Of a DNA stretch of 64,000 nucleotides, positions 25,497 to 34,025 are shown one piece after another. This DNA is from Ruminococcus sp. AF31-8BH (lineage in GTDB: Bacteria; Bacillota; Clostridia; Lachnospirales; Lachnospiraceae). Position numbers and translations under genes: made by a program. Under the pieces are notes generated by a model. That model made no database searches. It was given only the letters and a program-made list of their open reading frames with translations, and was not told the origin of the DNA. Where the stretch lies: NCBI RefSeq assembly GCF_003460605.1, contig NZ_QTVN01000018.1, forward strand, positions 1-64,000, read 5' to 3'. Within the stretch, counting starts at the first letter, position 1. Each line of letters begins with the position of its first letter.

Positions 25497-25525
25497 AAAG
25501 CAGGCTTGTGTGGCCTGCTTTTTTT
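25497..25525 (+). terminator. Terminator between the partition operon and the adhesin gene
   Basis: AAAGCAGGC (25497-25505) and GCCTGCTTT (25513-25521) form a perfect 9-bp stem with a seven-base loop, and the T-run continues to 25525. The adhesin gene begins only 28 bases on, so this may be an attenuator rather than a full stop. Confidence 0.75.
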
Positions 25526-25552
25526 GACGAAAAAATGAAAAGGAGCAAAGCT

Positions 25553-28500
25553 ATGATGAAAGGAAAAAAGAAAAGGCTGCTGGCTGGGACGCTGGCACTT
25601 CTTCTTAGTTGTTCTACGTTACTCAATACAGGGATCACCGCACTGGCTTCTGAACAGTCTGAGGAACATGCACAGATACAGGAAGTAAAACAGGAGGAGG
25701 CTGCTTCGGAAACATTACCGGAGTTGGAAGAGGTAAAGGAGCAACTGACAGAAGAAGAACTGGTGTATGCAGAGGACCTTACCATAAAAGCAGGAGAGCC
25801 CTTTGACCTGGAAACAGATTACAGGGGTTTTCAGAAAAATGATGAAAAAGTAAAGGTAACGTTTCTGAAAGCAGAAGGGGACTCCGGCAATTCTTTTGAT
25901 TTCAATACCCCAGGTTCTTACCAGGCATTTTATTGTGTTGATCCGTTAAGCGGAAGCCCTTCCTATCAGATTATGAGAAGAATTGTGGTAGAAGCAAGGG
26001 AAAACAGCACACAGGAACCCCAGGGAGAAGTAAGCCAGCATACCGAAGATGACTCCGGTGAGGACGGTGAGGCGGACCCTGACCCGGAGATACCGGAGGT
26101 ACTGACGGAAGAACCGGAAATGCCAGATGCAGGGGCAGAGTTGATTGATCTGACACCAAAAGAGGATAAGGGAATGTTCTTATCGGTTGTTCCGGCAGCA
26201 ATGGAGCAGCAAAAAGGAAGCAATGTACATCTGGTACAGGGAGAAAAAATCCCATACCCTTCTAACGTGGGGAACTATTCTACTTCCTATTTCACTGTAA
26301 ATGGCCATGTAGCATATTGTCTGGAGTCTATGAAGGCTTCCCCGCCGACCTCGGATTATGTAGCAAATGAATTTGAAAGCAACCCGGAATTGCAGAAAGT
26401 CCTTTATTATGGATATGGCGGTCCTGGGGACATTACCGGGGAGTATATGCCCTCTTTTGACTGGAAGACAAAGTATATTTTTACGCATTTAGCTGCCGCT
26501 TATTCTTATTGTGGCATGGACGGTTTTTATGGCTGTACCTTTGAAGATATTAAGGCAAGCGGTGTGTGGGGATATATCCAGCATATTTACAGCCTGGAAG
26601 CACCTCCGACAGCAGCAATCACGTTGTCCCCAAAGGAAGCAAAGGCTTATGAAAGTGGAAAGGAACAGCGTACCGGGGAGTTTACTTTAAAAGGTGACCA
26701 TAGAAACTATATTACTTTAAAAATGCCAGAGAATGTGACTTATCACAGTGGAAGTACAAAACAGACAGGAACCGTAAAGATCAATGGGAATACCACATTC
26801 TATTTCAGCGCTCCCAAAACTGTAACGGGTACATGGAACAGCGGTAAGCTGAAAGGACAAATGGGAACCCAGTGGAAGACCTTAGTATTGTCTACGGGTT
26901 CTGGTTCCCAGGACATTGGGTATGGGGCATTTTTTGAAGAAGAAAGTGCTTCTGTGGAATTTACGGTGAAGTGGCTGGACCTGGCAAGGGTAAAGGTAAC
27001 AAAAAAAGATAAGAACAGTAAAGTAAATCTGTCCGGCGCTGTTTTTGGTATTTATTCAGACAGTGCATGTAAAAATCTTCTTGTGCAGATGCCGGCCACA
27101 GACAGCAACGGTACTTCTGAGGTGGAGCTTCCGAAAACCCAGGATACGGTATATTTAAAAGAAATTTCTGTTCCAGAAGGATATAAGCTGAATACAGAGT
27201 CTTTTAATGTGAAGCTGGAAACAGGAAAAACAACTTCTGTTGCAGTGACGAATGAGGAACAGAAAGGAAAAATCACAATCCGTAAAAAAGGTGAGGTTCT
27301 GACTGGAGTAACCGGAGAAGAGGGGAACCTGACTTTTGTATATGGAAATGCGGACTTTGCAGGGGCAGAATATAACATTTATGCGGCAGAGGATATTTAC
27401 AGCCAGGATAAAGTGACGAAGGTGCATAAAGCAGGGGATCTGGTAGAAAGTCTGACAACCGGGGAAGATGGAAGTGCTGTTTCCAAAGAATTGTATCTTG
27501 GAAAATATAAGGTTGTAGAACAGAAAGCACCGGAAAATCTGGTGATTGGAAAAACAGAACAGGAACGTACCCAGTTTGTAACCTTGTCCTATGCAGGACA
27601 GAATGTAGAGTTATCCCAGGGGGAAACCACTTTTACCAATGCAAGACCGGAGATTTCCGTAAATGTAGTGAAAAAATCGAAACATGATGACGTTACCCTG
27701 GAGGGTGCGACGTTTGGATTGTATGCAGAAGAAGACCTGACAGCGGCAGACGGAAAGGTTCTTGTAGAAAAGGGAAGCCTGGTGGAACGTGCTGTTTCCG
27801 ACAGGGAAGGAATGGCTGTGTTCCATGCGGATATTCCTTTGAATTTCCATTACAGCGTAAAAGAAATCCAGGCACCGGATAAGTATTATATGACAGATGA
27901 GGTGTATCGTTTCTTCTATGAATATAAAGACGACAGCACCTACACATATACTTTTTCTCATGATTTTAAAAATGAGGAAGTACGGGGAGAAGTTCATGTA
28001 AGTAAGATTGATCAGGATTCCCAGGGATTTATTTCCCAGGGTGACGCAACCTTAGTAGGGGCAAAATACGGATTATATGCTGCAGAAGATATTGAACACC
28101 CCAATAAGAAAGATGGGATTGTCCATAAAAAAGGGGAACTTGTAGCGCAGGGTACGATTTCCAGTGAAGGAACTGTAGATTTCAAAAACCTGTATCTTGG
28201 AAATTATTTCGTGAAAGAAATAGAGCCGGCAGAAGGGTATCTGTTAGATGAAACAGAGTATCCCGTAGAGGTTTCGTATGAAGGACAGGAGGTACAGATT
28301 GTACACCGGGAAGTAACTGTAAAGGAAACTGTAAAGAAACAGGCCTTTCAGCTTATCAAGATCTCAGAAGACGGGGAGCAGACAGAAACAGAACTGGTAG
28401 AAGGAGCTGGATTTAAGGTATTCCTCATCAGTGAGCTGTCTGGTGTAAAAGATGGAAGTTTGAAGCCGGGAAATGGTTCTTATTATACCCCGGAAGATTT

Positions 28501-30991
28501 TATCACCTATGATTACAGCAAAGACGAAACCGCTTCTTATTGGGAGAATGGTAAAAAGATTACGGTACCAGAGCTGTTTACAGATAAGAAAGGATATTTA
28601 AAGAGTCCAGAACTTCCTTATGGAACCTATGTGGTGTTTGAGTCTACAGTTCCGGAAAATTTAAAAGGGATTCGTCCATTTATCGTACAGATTTCAGAAG
28701 ACAGCCGGGAACCCCAGGTATGGCGTGTGTTTGATGACCGTCCTTTGCAGTATTACTTCAAGATTGTGAAAAAAGATGCCCAGACGCAGAAGCCGGTGCT
28801 GGATAACAGTGCAGCTTATAAGATTTATGATGTGGAAGCAGAAAAATATGTGGAAATGATCGTAAGATATCCGAAAAAAGAAGTGGTATCTGTGTTCAGG
28901 ACCAACGAAGAGGGATACCTGATTACACCGGAGCAGTTAAAATGTGGCACTTACCGGATTGAAGAAGTGGAAGCGCCGGAAAATTATGTACAGGTAGGAT
29001 TTGAAAATGCCCTCTTAAAAGACGGAAAGGAAGTTCCACTGAATGAAGTTGCAGACGGAGGCACATACCAGGAGGCAAAGAAAGCGCCGATCACTATTAC
29101 CGTAAATTCTGATACTGTACACCAGGTAGAAGAGGAAACCGGTAAATTTATTGTTGTCATTGAACAGTATAATGATGAAGCAGTAGGAAGCCTTACAATC
29201 CATAAAAAGGGAGAAAAACTTTCTGGTGCTTCTAAAGTAGAAGAAAAGATCCTGACGAAGATGAAAAACGGTGTAGTAGGTTTCGTAAATCAGGTAAGCA
29301 GTTTCTTCACCGGGGAAGAAGTCATGGAAAAAGAGAAAGGTTATAAATTTGACTATGAAGAAGGGAATATGGAAGGTGCAGAATTTGCCATTCATGCAAA
29401 GAAAACCATTTATACCCCGGACGGACAGAAAGACGAAGCAGGAAACCGCATTGTAAAATATGAAAAAGATGCCCTGGTAGCCCGTATGGTAACAGATAAA
29501 GAAGGAAAGGCAGTCCTGAATAATCTTCCTATCGGAAAATACTATGTAGTGGAAGAAAAGGCAGGTCAGAACTGTGTGCTTGACCCGGAAGCAAAAGAAT
29601 TTGAAATTGCATATAAGGGACAGGAAGTAGCAGTGGATTATGTAACAATGGAACTTACCAATCAGCGACAGAAAGTTTCCCTGAGTCTTCTGAAGAAAGA
29701 CGCAGAAACCGGAAAACCGCTGGAAGGAGTGGTATTCGGGTTGTATGCGCAGGAGGATATCAAAAATGCTGCCGGGGAAGTAGTTGTAGAAAAAGATGCC
29801 TTGATTGAACTGGGAACAACAGATGAAGAGGGCAAGCTGGTATTTCAGGCAGATCTTCCTCATGGAAAATACTATATTCAGGAAGTAGAGCATAAGCCGG
29901 GATACCTGCCAAATGATGAGGTGTGTTCCTTTGATGCGTCTTATACAGACCAGACCCTTGAACTGCTCGCTTTTTCAGAAGAAATTTCTAATCAGCCTAC
30001 TATTACGGAGTTTACGAAAGTAGATTTAACCGGTGGACAGGAAATTGAAGGGGCCAAAATGCAGATCCTGGATCAGGAAGGAAAAGTGGTAGAAGAGTGG
30101 GTGTCAAAAAAAGAAGCTCATGTAGTCTACGCACTGGCACCAGGGGAATATATACTGCATGAAGAGCAGGCGCCTACGGAACAGGGATATGTCCGGGCAG
30201 AAGATGTGAAATTTGTTGTGGAAGAAACAGGGGACGTACAAAAAGTGAAAATGGAGGACGACCATACAAAGGTTTCTATCTCTAAAACAGATATTACAGA
30301 TGGTAAGGAGATTGAAGGGGCGAAGCTGCAGATCCTGGATCAGGACGGGGAAGTGGTAGAGTCCTGGACCACAGGAGAAGAACACCTGATTGAGTATCTT
30401 CCGGTAGGCACTTATACCCTGCACGAAGAGGCGGCAGTTGACGGATATATTGTGGCCAATGACGTGGAGTTTACAGTAGAAGAAACGGGAGAAATTCAGA
30501 AAGTGAAGATGGAAGATGAGCGTGCTATGGGACAACTGGTTATCGTAAAAACGGATACAGACAGTAAAGCAGCTTTAGAGGGAGTAGAATTTGTTCTGCT
30601 GGAAAAGGAAACCGGAAAAGAAGTAGGACGTTTGAAGACTGGAAAAGATGGAAAAGCAGTTTCAGAACTACTTCCAATTGGAACTTATGAAAATGGTGTT
30701 TTCAAAGAACCGATCACCTATGTGCTGAAAGAAACTGCCACCTTAAAGGGATATGAGAAGACGGAAGAAGAGTGGGAAATCGTATTTACCTATCAGAATG
30801 ATAAAACACCAGTCATTGAAGTGGTAAAAGAGATCCAGAATAAAAAAATACCAGAAACACCAGGTACCGTAAAACCAGGACCAAAAACGGGTGATGATAC
30901 AAACTGGTTCCTGCCTTTGCTGGCTCTTGGTGTAAGTGCAGGTATGGTAGCAGGCCTACTTTATTACAGAAAAAGACATAAAAAGGCATAG
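25553..30991 (+). CDS. Very large sortase-anchored adhesin (thioester domain plus about 11 SpaA/Cna-B repeats)
   Basis: The product is about 1812 aa. It has a signal peptide (LLAGTLALLLSCSTLLNTGI), a glutamate-rich segment, and a thioester-type domain around residues 220-450 with the reactive-cysteine region VNGHVAYCLESMKASPP. About eleven SpaA/Cna-B domains follow, from residue 475 to 1770, many ending in motifs such as LKEISVPEGYKL that fit isopeptide bonds. The C-terminus has the sorting signal PGPKTGDD, a membrane helix and a basic tail. Start 25553 is set by AAGGAG at 25540-25545. It probably binds host or recipient-cell surfaces and may help conjugation. Confidence 0.9.
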   Translation: MMKGKKKRLLAGTLALLLSCSTLLNTGITALASEQSEEHAQIQEVKQEEAASETLPELEEVKEQLTEEELVYAEDLTIKAGEPFDLETDYRGFQKNDEKVKVTFLKAEGDSGNSFDFNTPGSYQAFYCVDPLSGSPSYQIMRRIVVEARENSTQEPQGEVSQHTEDDSGEDGEADPDPEIPEVLTEEPEMPDAGAELIDLTPKEDKGMFLSVVPAAMEQQKGSNVHLVQGEKIPYPSNVGNYSTSYFTVNGHVAYCLESMKASPPTSDYVANEFESNPELQKVLYYGYGGPGDITGEYMPSFDWKTKYIFTHLAAAYSYCGMDGFYGCTFEDIKASGVWGYIQHIYSLEAPPTAAITLSPKEAKAYESGKEQRTGEFTLKGDHRNYITLKMPENVTYHSGSTKQTGTVKINGNTTFYFSAPKTVTGTWNSGKLKGQMGTQWKTLVLSTGSGSQDIGYGAFFEEESASVEFTVKWLDLARVKVTKKDKNSKVNLSGAVFGIYSDSACKNLLVQMPATDSNGTSEVELPKTQDTVYLKEISVPEGYKLNTESFNVKLETGKTTSVAVTNEEQKGKITIRKKGEVLTGVTGEEGNLTFVYGNADFAGAEYNIYAAEDIYSQDKVTKVHKAGDLVESLTTGEDGSAVSKELYLGKYKVVEQKAPENLVIGKTEQERTQFVTLSYAGQNVELSQGETTFTNARPEISVNVVKKSKHDDVTLEGATFGLYAEEDLTAADGKVLVEKGSLVERAVSDREGMAVFHADIPLNFHYSVKEIQAPDKYYMTDEVYRFFYEYKDDSTYTYTFSHDFKNEEVRGEVHVSKIDQDSQGFISQGDATLVGAKYGLYAAEDIEHPNKKDGIVHKKGELVAQGTISSEGTVDFKNLYLGNYFVKEIEPAEGYLLDETEYPVEVSYEGQEVQIVHREVTVKETVKKQAFQLIKISEDGEQTETELVEGAGFKVFLISELSGVKDGSLKPGNGSYYTPEDFITYDYSKDETASYWENGKKITVPELFTDKKGYLKSPELPYGTYVVFESTVPENLKGIRPFIVQISEDSREPQVWRVFDDRPLQYYFKIVKKDAQTQKPVLDNSAAYKIYDVEAEKYVEMIVRYPKKEVVSVFRTNEEGYLITPEQLKCGTYRIEEVEAPENYVQVGFENALLKDGKEVPLNEVADGGTYQEAKKAPITITVNSDTVHQVEEETGKFIVVIEQYNDEAVGSLTIHKKGEKLSGASKVEEKILTKMKNGVVGFVNQVSSFFTGEEVMEKEKGYKFDYEEGNMEGAEFAIHAKKTIYTPDGQKDEAGNRIVKYEKDALVARMVTDKEGKAVLNNLPIGKYYVVEEKAGQNCVLDPEAKEFEIAYKGQEVAVDYVTMELTNQRQKVSLSLLKKDAETGKPLEGVVFGLYAQEDIKNAAGEVVVEKDALIELGTTDEEGKLVFQADLPHGKYYIQEVEHKPGYLPNDEVCSFDASYTDQTLELLAFSEEISNQPTITEFTKVDLTGGQEIEGAKMQILDQEGKVVEEWVSKKEAHVVYALAPGEYILHEEQAPTEQGYVRAEDVKFVVEETGDVQKVKMEDDHTKVSISKTDITDGKEIEGAKLQILDQDGEVVESWTTGEEHLIEYLPVGTYTLHEEAAVDGYIVANDVEFTVEETGEIQKVKMEDERAMGQLVIVKTDTDSKAALEGVEFVLLEKETGKEVGRLKTGKDGKAVSELLPIGTYENGVFKEPITYVLKETATLKGYEKTEEEWEIVFTYQNDKTPVIEVVKEIQNKKIPETPGTVKPGPKTGDDTNWFLPLLALGVSAGMVAGLLYYRKRHKKA

Positions 30992-31067
30992 AAAATAAAA
31001 ATCAGTTTTTAAACTTGGGAAAGGGCGGCTGCGGCTGTCCTTTCTTTGGCAATATGAGGTGAGAAGC

Positions 31068-31376
31068 ATGGAAGAGAAAAAAAGAATACGGTTTATTGAC
31101 AGCCATTATCATACCCTGTTCAGCATAGCAGACGGGGACTCCATAGAGATTGTATATCCAGATGGAAAAAGGGAAGAACGGGTTTGTACCTATATTGATG
31201 AATACCACACACAGGTAGGGGCAAGGGTGTTCCATATTTGTGAATTTGCAGAAATCATGGAAGCAAATGGAAAATCATATTGCCCGGCAGAATGCAAGGA
31301 AAAGGAAGAAAGAAAAGAGGCAGTCAAAGGGGAGAAGAAAACCGGAACTACCCGTATGGAAAGGAGCAGGCGTTGA
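31068..31376 (+). CDS. LPD28-domain ICE protein
   Basis: The 102-aa protein matches the LPD28 type of large-polyvalent-protein-associated domain. Its typical stretch reads RFIDSHYHTLFSIADGD, then RVCTYIDEYHTQVGARVFHI and CEFAEIMEANG. The C-terminal 25 residues are a highly charged tail (KEKEERKEAVKGEKK). Such domains are common in ICE and phage accessory proteins, and their role is unknown. The stop overlaps the TTG start of the radical SAM gene. Confidence 0.7.
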   Translation: MEEKKRIRFIDSHYHTLFSIADGDSIEIVYPDGKREERVCTYIDEYHTQVGARVFHICEFAEIMEANGKSYCPAECKEKEERKEAVKGEKKTGTTRMERSRR

Positions 31377-32497
31377 GGATAGGGATTATAGATGCAGATC
31401 TTTTATACCGGAAAAGACACCGGTTTCCTAACTTGGCATGTATGAAACTTTCCGCTTATTGGAAGGAGCAGGGATTTGAAACAGAGCTTCTTTTGGATTA
31501 TAGCCAGGCAGGGGAATATGACTGGCTCTATGTATCAAAAGTGTTTACGGATACCTTTGTGCCGGAACATATTTTGACGAGGGAAACAACCGTTTATGGA
31601 GGGACTGGATTTTTTTACGATAAAGCACCGGTACTTCCAGAAGCGATTGAACACCATACACCGGACTATCATTTGTATGACCAGATGGTAAAAGAACATA
31701 GCGAAGGAGAGAAAAAGAAGAAAGAGTTCCAATTTTATACGGAGTATTCCATTGGTTTCCTCACCAGGGGGTGTTTTCGGAAGTGCAGTTTCTGTGTAAA
31801 CAAAAACAGCACCGGTGCAGCACCAGCAAGCCCATTGGAAGAATTTTATGACCCGTCCAGAAAGAAGTTATGCTTTTTGGACGATAACTTTTTTGCCTGT
31901 GCAGGGTGGGAAAAAATCTTTTCCAGTGTCCTGGAAACAGGCAGGCGGTTTCAATTCCGGCAGGGGCTGGATCTGAGGATTATGCAGAAAAGGCAGATGG
32001 AACTTCTGGCATCTGGAAAATTGGATAACGGTATGATTTTTGCCTTTGACCATATCAAAGATCAGGAACTTATTGTAAGAAAATTGGAACTTTTGCGGGA
32101 AGTGATCCCAGTTCCTTATCAGAAAATTAAGCTGTATGTACTGTGCGGCTATGACTGGGAAGGGACCTGGAAAGCAGATTTTTGGGCAAAGGATATTCGG
32201 GACGTTTTCATACGGATTGAGATTTTGATGCGGTATAAGTGTCTGACTTATTTGATGCGCTATGCCGCATGGGAACGGGCACCGGAAATTTATAAGGGAA
32301 TGTATATCAACCTAAGTCGTTGGTGCAATCAGCCCGCCCAGTATTCAAAAAAGAGCCTGCGGGAATTTTGTACCGGACAGGGAGAGTATAGTTCCTGTTT
32401 CCGCTACCTGACTGCTTTTGAAGCTCTGCACCCGGAAATGGCACATTATCTGGATATGAAATATGAAGAGGTGCAGTATGGGAAAATTTACGGCTGA
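31373..32497 (+). CDS. ICE-encoded radical SAM protein
   Basis: The 374-aa protein has the iron-sulfur motif CFRKCSFC (C134, C138, C141) after the strand EYSIGFLTRG, so it should bind a [4Fe-4S] cluster and cleave S-adenosylmethionine. The N-terminal 100 residues (RIGIIDADLLYRKRHRFPNL) resemble a B12-binding-like Rossmann domain without a clear cobalamin motif. The start is TTG 31373, six bases after AAGGAG (31361-31366), overlapping the preceding stop. The next gene, a Toprim primase, begins inside its end. The substrate is unknown; nucleic acid or a protein of the element are options. Confidence 0.85.
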   Translation: MRIGIIDADLLYRKRHRFPNLACMKLSAYWKEQGFETELLLDYSQAGEYDWLYVSKVFTDTFVPEHILTRETTVYGGTGFFYDKAPVLPEAIEHHTPDYHLYDQMVKEHSEGEKKKKEFQFYTEYSIGFLTRGCFRKCSFCVNKNSTGAAPASPLEEFYDPSRKKLCFLDDNFFACAGWEKIFSSVLETGRRFQFRQGLDLRIMQKRQMELLASGKLDNGMIFAFDHIKDQELIVRKLELLREVIPVPYQKIKLYVLCGYDWEGTWKADFWAKDIRDVFIRIEILMRYKCLTYLMRYAAWERAPEIYKGMYINLSRWCNQPAQYSKKSLREFCTGQGEYSSCFRYLTAFEALHPEMAHYLDMKYEEVQYGKIYG

Positions 32498-33539
32498 AGA
32501 AATTCAGATTGCAAAGGCAGTGGATTTAGTGGATTTGGCGGAGCAGATAGGGATTCCATTGAAAAGGAAAGGCAGGTTCTATCAGGCAGTGGGTATGGAC
32601 TCTGTGATGATCTTCAACCGGTCTTCTTGGTGCCGGTTTAGCCAGGGGGTAGGTGGCAGCACCATTGACTTTCTGGAATATTTCAGAAACATGGATTTTG
32701 TGGAGGCAGTCAAATATCTGCTGGAGTTTGCCGGATATATCCGTACTGAAACCATGCAAAAATTTCAACCGGAAAGACAGACTGAAAAAATAGAAGAAAC
32801 AAAACAGAGAAAAGACATACCGAAAGACCCTTTTGTACTTCCTTCAAAATCAGAAACCAGCCGCCGGTTATATGGCTATCTGATAAAACAGCGGAAGCTG
32901 TCAAAGCAGATGATTGATTTTTGGGTAAAAAAGGGGATTTTGTATGAGAGCGGAACGTACCATAACCTGGTTTTTGTGGGAAAAGATACGGAAGGTATCC
33001 CACGTTTTGCCAGCCAGAGGGGAACCCTGGATAAATATGGAAAACCCTTTAAAGGAGATGTTACGGGGAATGACAAAACTTATGGGGTTAATCTGGTAGA
33101 CCAAAACAGTGATACGCTCTATGTATATGAGGCGGCCATTGATGCCATGTCCGATATGGAACTGCGGGAAGATTATCAGAACAATATCCTGGTACTTGGA
33201 ATGCTTTCCGATGGTCCTTTGGAAAAGTTCTTAAAAGATTATCCTCATATCAGGAAGATACAGTTCTGTTTGGATAATGACCTGCCGGGAAGACAAGCGG
33301 CAAAAAAATTGGCAAGAAAATATACCCTTATGGAGTATGAGGTTTTTGTACGTCTTCCACCTATGGGAAAAGACTATAATGCTTTTTTGCAGTATAAAAA
33401 GGAAAACCAAGAGCTTTCCAGCCTGGTAGAAAAGGAAAGGTCGCTTTTTACTGAAACAAAAGGGACAAACATACAAAAGATAGAAAAAATGGTAGGACAC
33501 AGGAACATAGTACCATACCAGATAGCACAGGCAAGATAG
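32478..33539 (+). CDS. DUF3991/Toprim primase-like protein
   Basis: The 353-aa protein has an N-terminal zinc-binding-like DNA-primase segment (VDLVDLAEQIGIPLKRKGRF, then SSWCRFSQGVGGSTIDFLEY) and a C-terminal Toprim domain (LYVYEAAIDAMSDME, IQFCLDNDLPGRQAAKKL). The Toprim acidic residues E and DxD-like pair are present. It is likely the ICE primase used to copy the transferred strand in the recipient. The start is taken at 32478, where GAAGAGGTG precedes the ATG inside the end of the radical SAM gene. Confidence 0.85.
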   Translation: MGKFTAEEIQIAKAVDLVDLAEQIGIPLKRKGRFYQAVGMDSVMIFNRSSWCRFSQGVGGSTIDFLEYFRNMDFVEAVKYLLEFAGYIRTETMQKFQPERQTEKIEETKQRKDIPKDPFVLPSKSETSRRLYGYLIKQRKLSKQMIDFWVKKGILYESGTYHNLVFVGKDTEGIPRFASQRGTLDKYGKPFKGDVTGNDKTYGVNLVDQNSDTLYVYEAAIDAMSDMELREDYQNNILVLGMLSDGPLEKFLKDYPHIRKIQFCLDNDLPGRQAAKKLARKYTLMEYEVFVRLPPMGKDYNAFLQYKKENQELSSLVEKERSLFTETKGTNIQKIEKMVGHRNIVPYQIAQAR

Positions 33540-33551
33540 GAGGGTATTCTT

Positions 33552-33776
33552 TTGGAAAATAGCTATGATGAGGAATGTTTCAAAAAATGGGAGATCGACG
33601 AATGCGAAGCGGAGATGGAAAAAGTAGTGCAGTGGATAGGAAAGAGGAAACTGCATGGACGTGTACGGGTTGCGTTTATCGAAGAGAGCTATGAGCGGCA
33701 GGGATACCGCATGGGGATACCCAAGCAGGCGTATGTGTCCAGGGTGCTGGCAAACATCAGGAAAGAAGAGCGGTGA
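33552..33776 (+). CDS. Small charged ICE protein
   Basis: The 74-aa protein starts with TTG after AGGAGGG (33538-33544). It is rich in charged residues (DEECFKKWEIDECEAEMEKV) with a basic second half (KRKLHGRVRVAFIEESYERQ) ending in a short helix. No family is recognised. It may be a small DNA-binding or regulatory protein of the transfer region. Confidence 0.6.
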   Translation: MENSYDEECFKKWEIDECEAEMEKVVQWIGKRKLHGRVRVAFIEESYERQGYRMGIPKQAYVSRVLANIRKEER

Positions 33777-33883
33777 GAAAGAAATAACCAATCCGAAAGT
33801 GGGAGTGTTAGGAAAGGAGGTGGTGCAGACCAACAGAATTTTTGACAGAAGGATAAACTCTGGATACGGGAAGGGGTGATTCT

Positions 33884-33975
33884 ATGATTGTAAGGTAATG
33901 CCAGATGGATATTTCGTTTGTAGCTGTGGATTTCTCATGAAGACTATAAAAAATTTAGGAGACAGGAGGAAATAA
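33884..33975 (+). pseudogene. Possible small gene broken by one base
   Basis: ATG at 33884, after AAGGGGTGA, opens a frame that stops after four codons. From 33898 another frame reads MPDGYFVCSCGFLMKTIKN and ends at 33975. One added base near 33895 would join them into a 30-residue cysteine-containing peptide. Nearby short frames with strong ribosome sites (from 33821 and at 33976) suggest decay or a leader region. Confidence is low. Confidence 0.25.
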
Positions 33976-33996
33976 GTGAGTAATCCTAGGTAAAAT

Positions 33997-34024
33997 GTGT
34001 AGCTACACCTCATGAAATATGAGG
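33997..34024 (+). promoter_or_regulatory. Palindrome and ribosome-site hairpin before the cytosine methyltransferase
   Basis: GTGTAGCTACAC (33997-34008) is a perfect 12-bp palindrome. The hairpin CCTCAT/ATGAGG (34008-34013 and 34019-34024) overlaps it by one base and buries the GAGG that should serve the ATG at 34026. Many methyltransferases repress their own gene, so this could be an operator and translational switch. This is inference from position. Confidence 0.4.
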
Positions 34025-34025
34025 A

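Noticed and set aside
24961..25785. Long minus-strand frame of 274 codons opposite parR and the adhesin start
   Set aside because: It is rich in serine, leucine and phenylalanine in runs, as expected from the complement of glutamate/lysine-rich coding DNA, and it has no ribosome site.
29015..29893. Minus-strand frame of 292 codons inside the adhesin gene
   Set aside because: It is the shadow of GAA/AAA-rich codons (phenylalanine-rich translation), with no start signal.
31240..31431. Alternative plus-strand frame across the LPD28/radical SAM junction
   Set aside because: It overlaps two better-supported genes and lacks a ribosome site.
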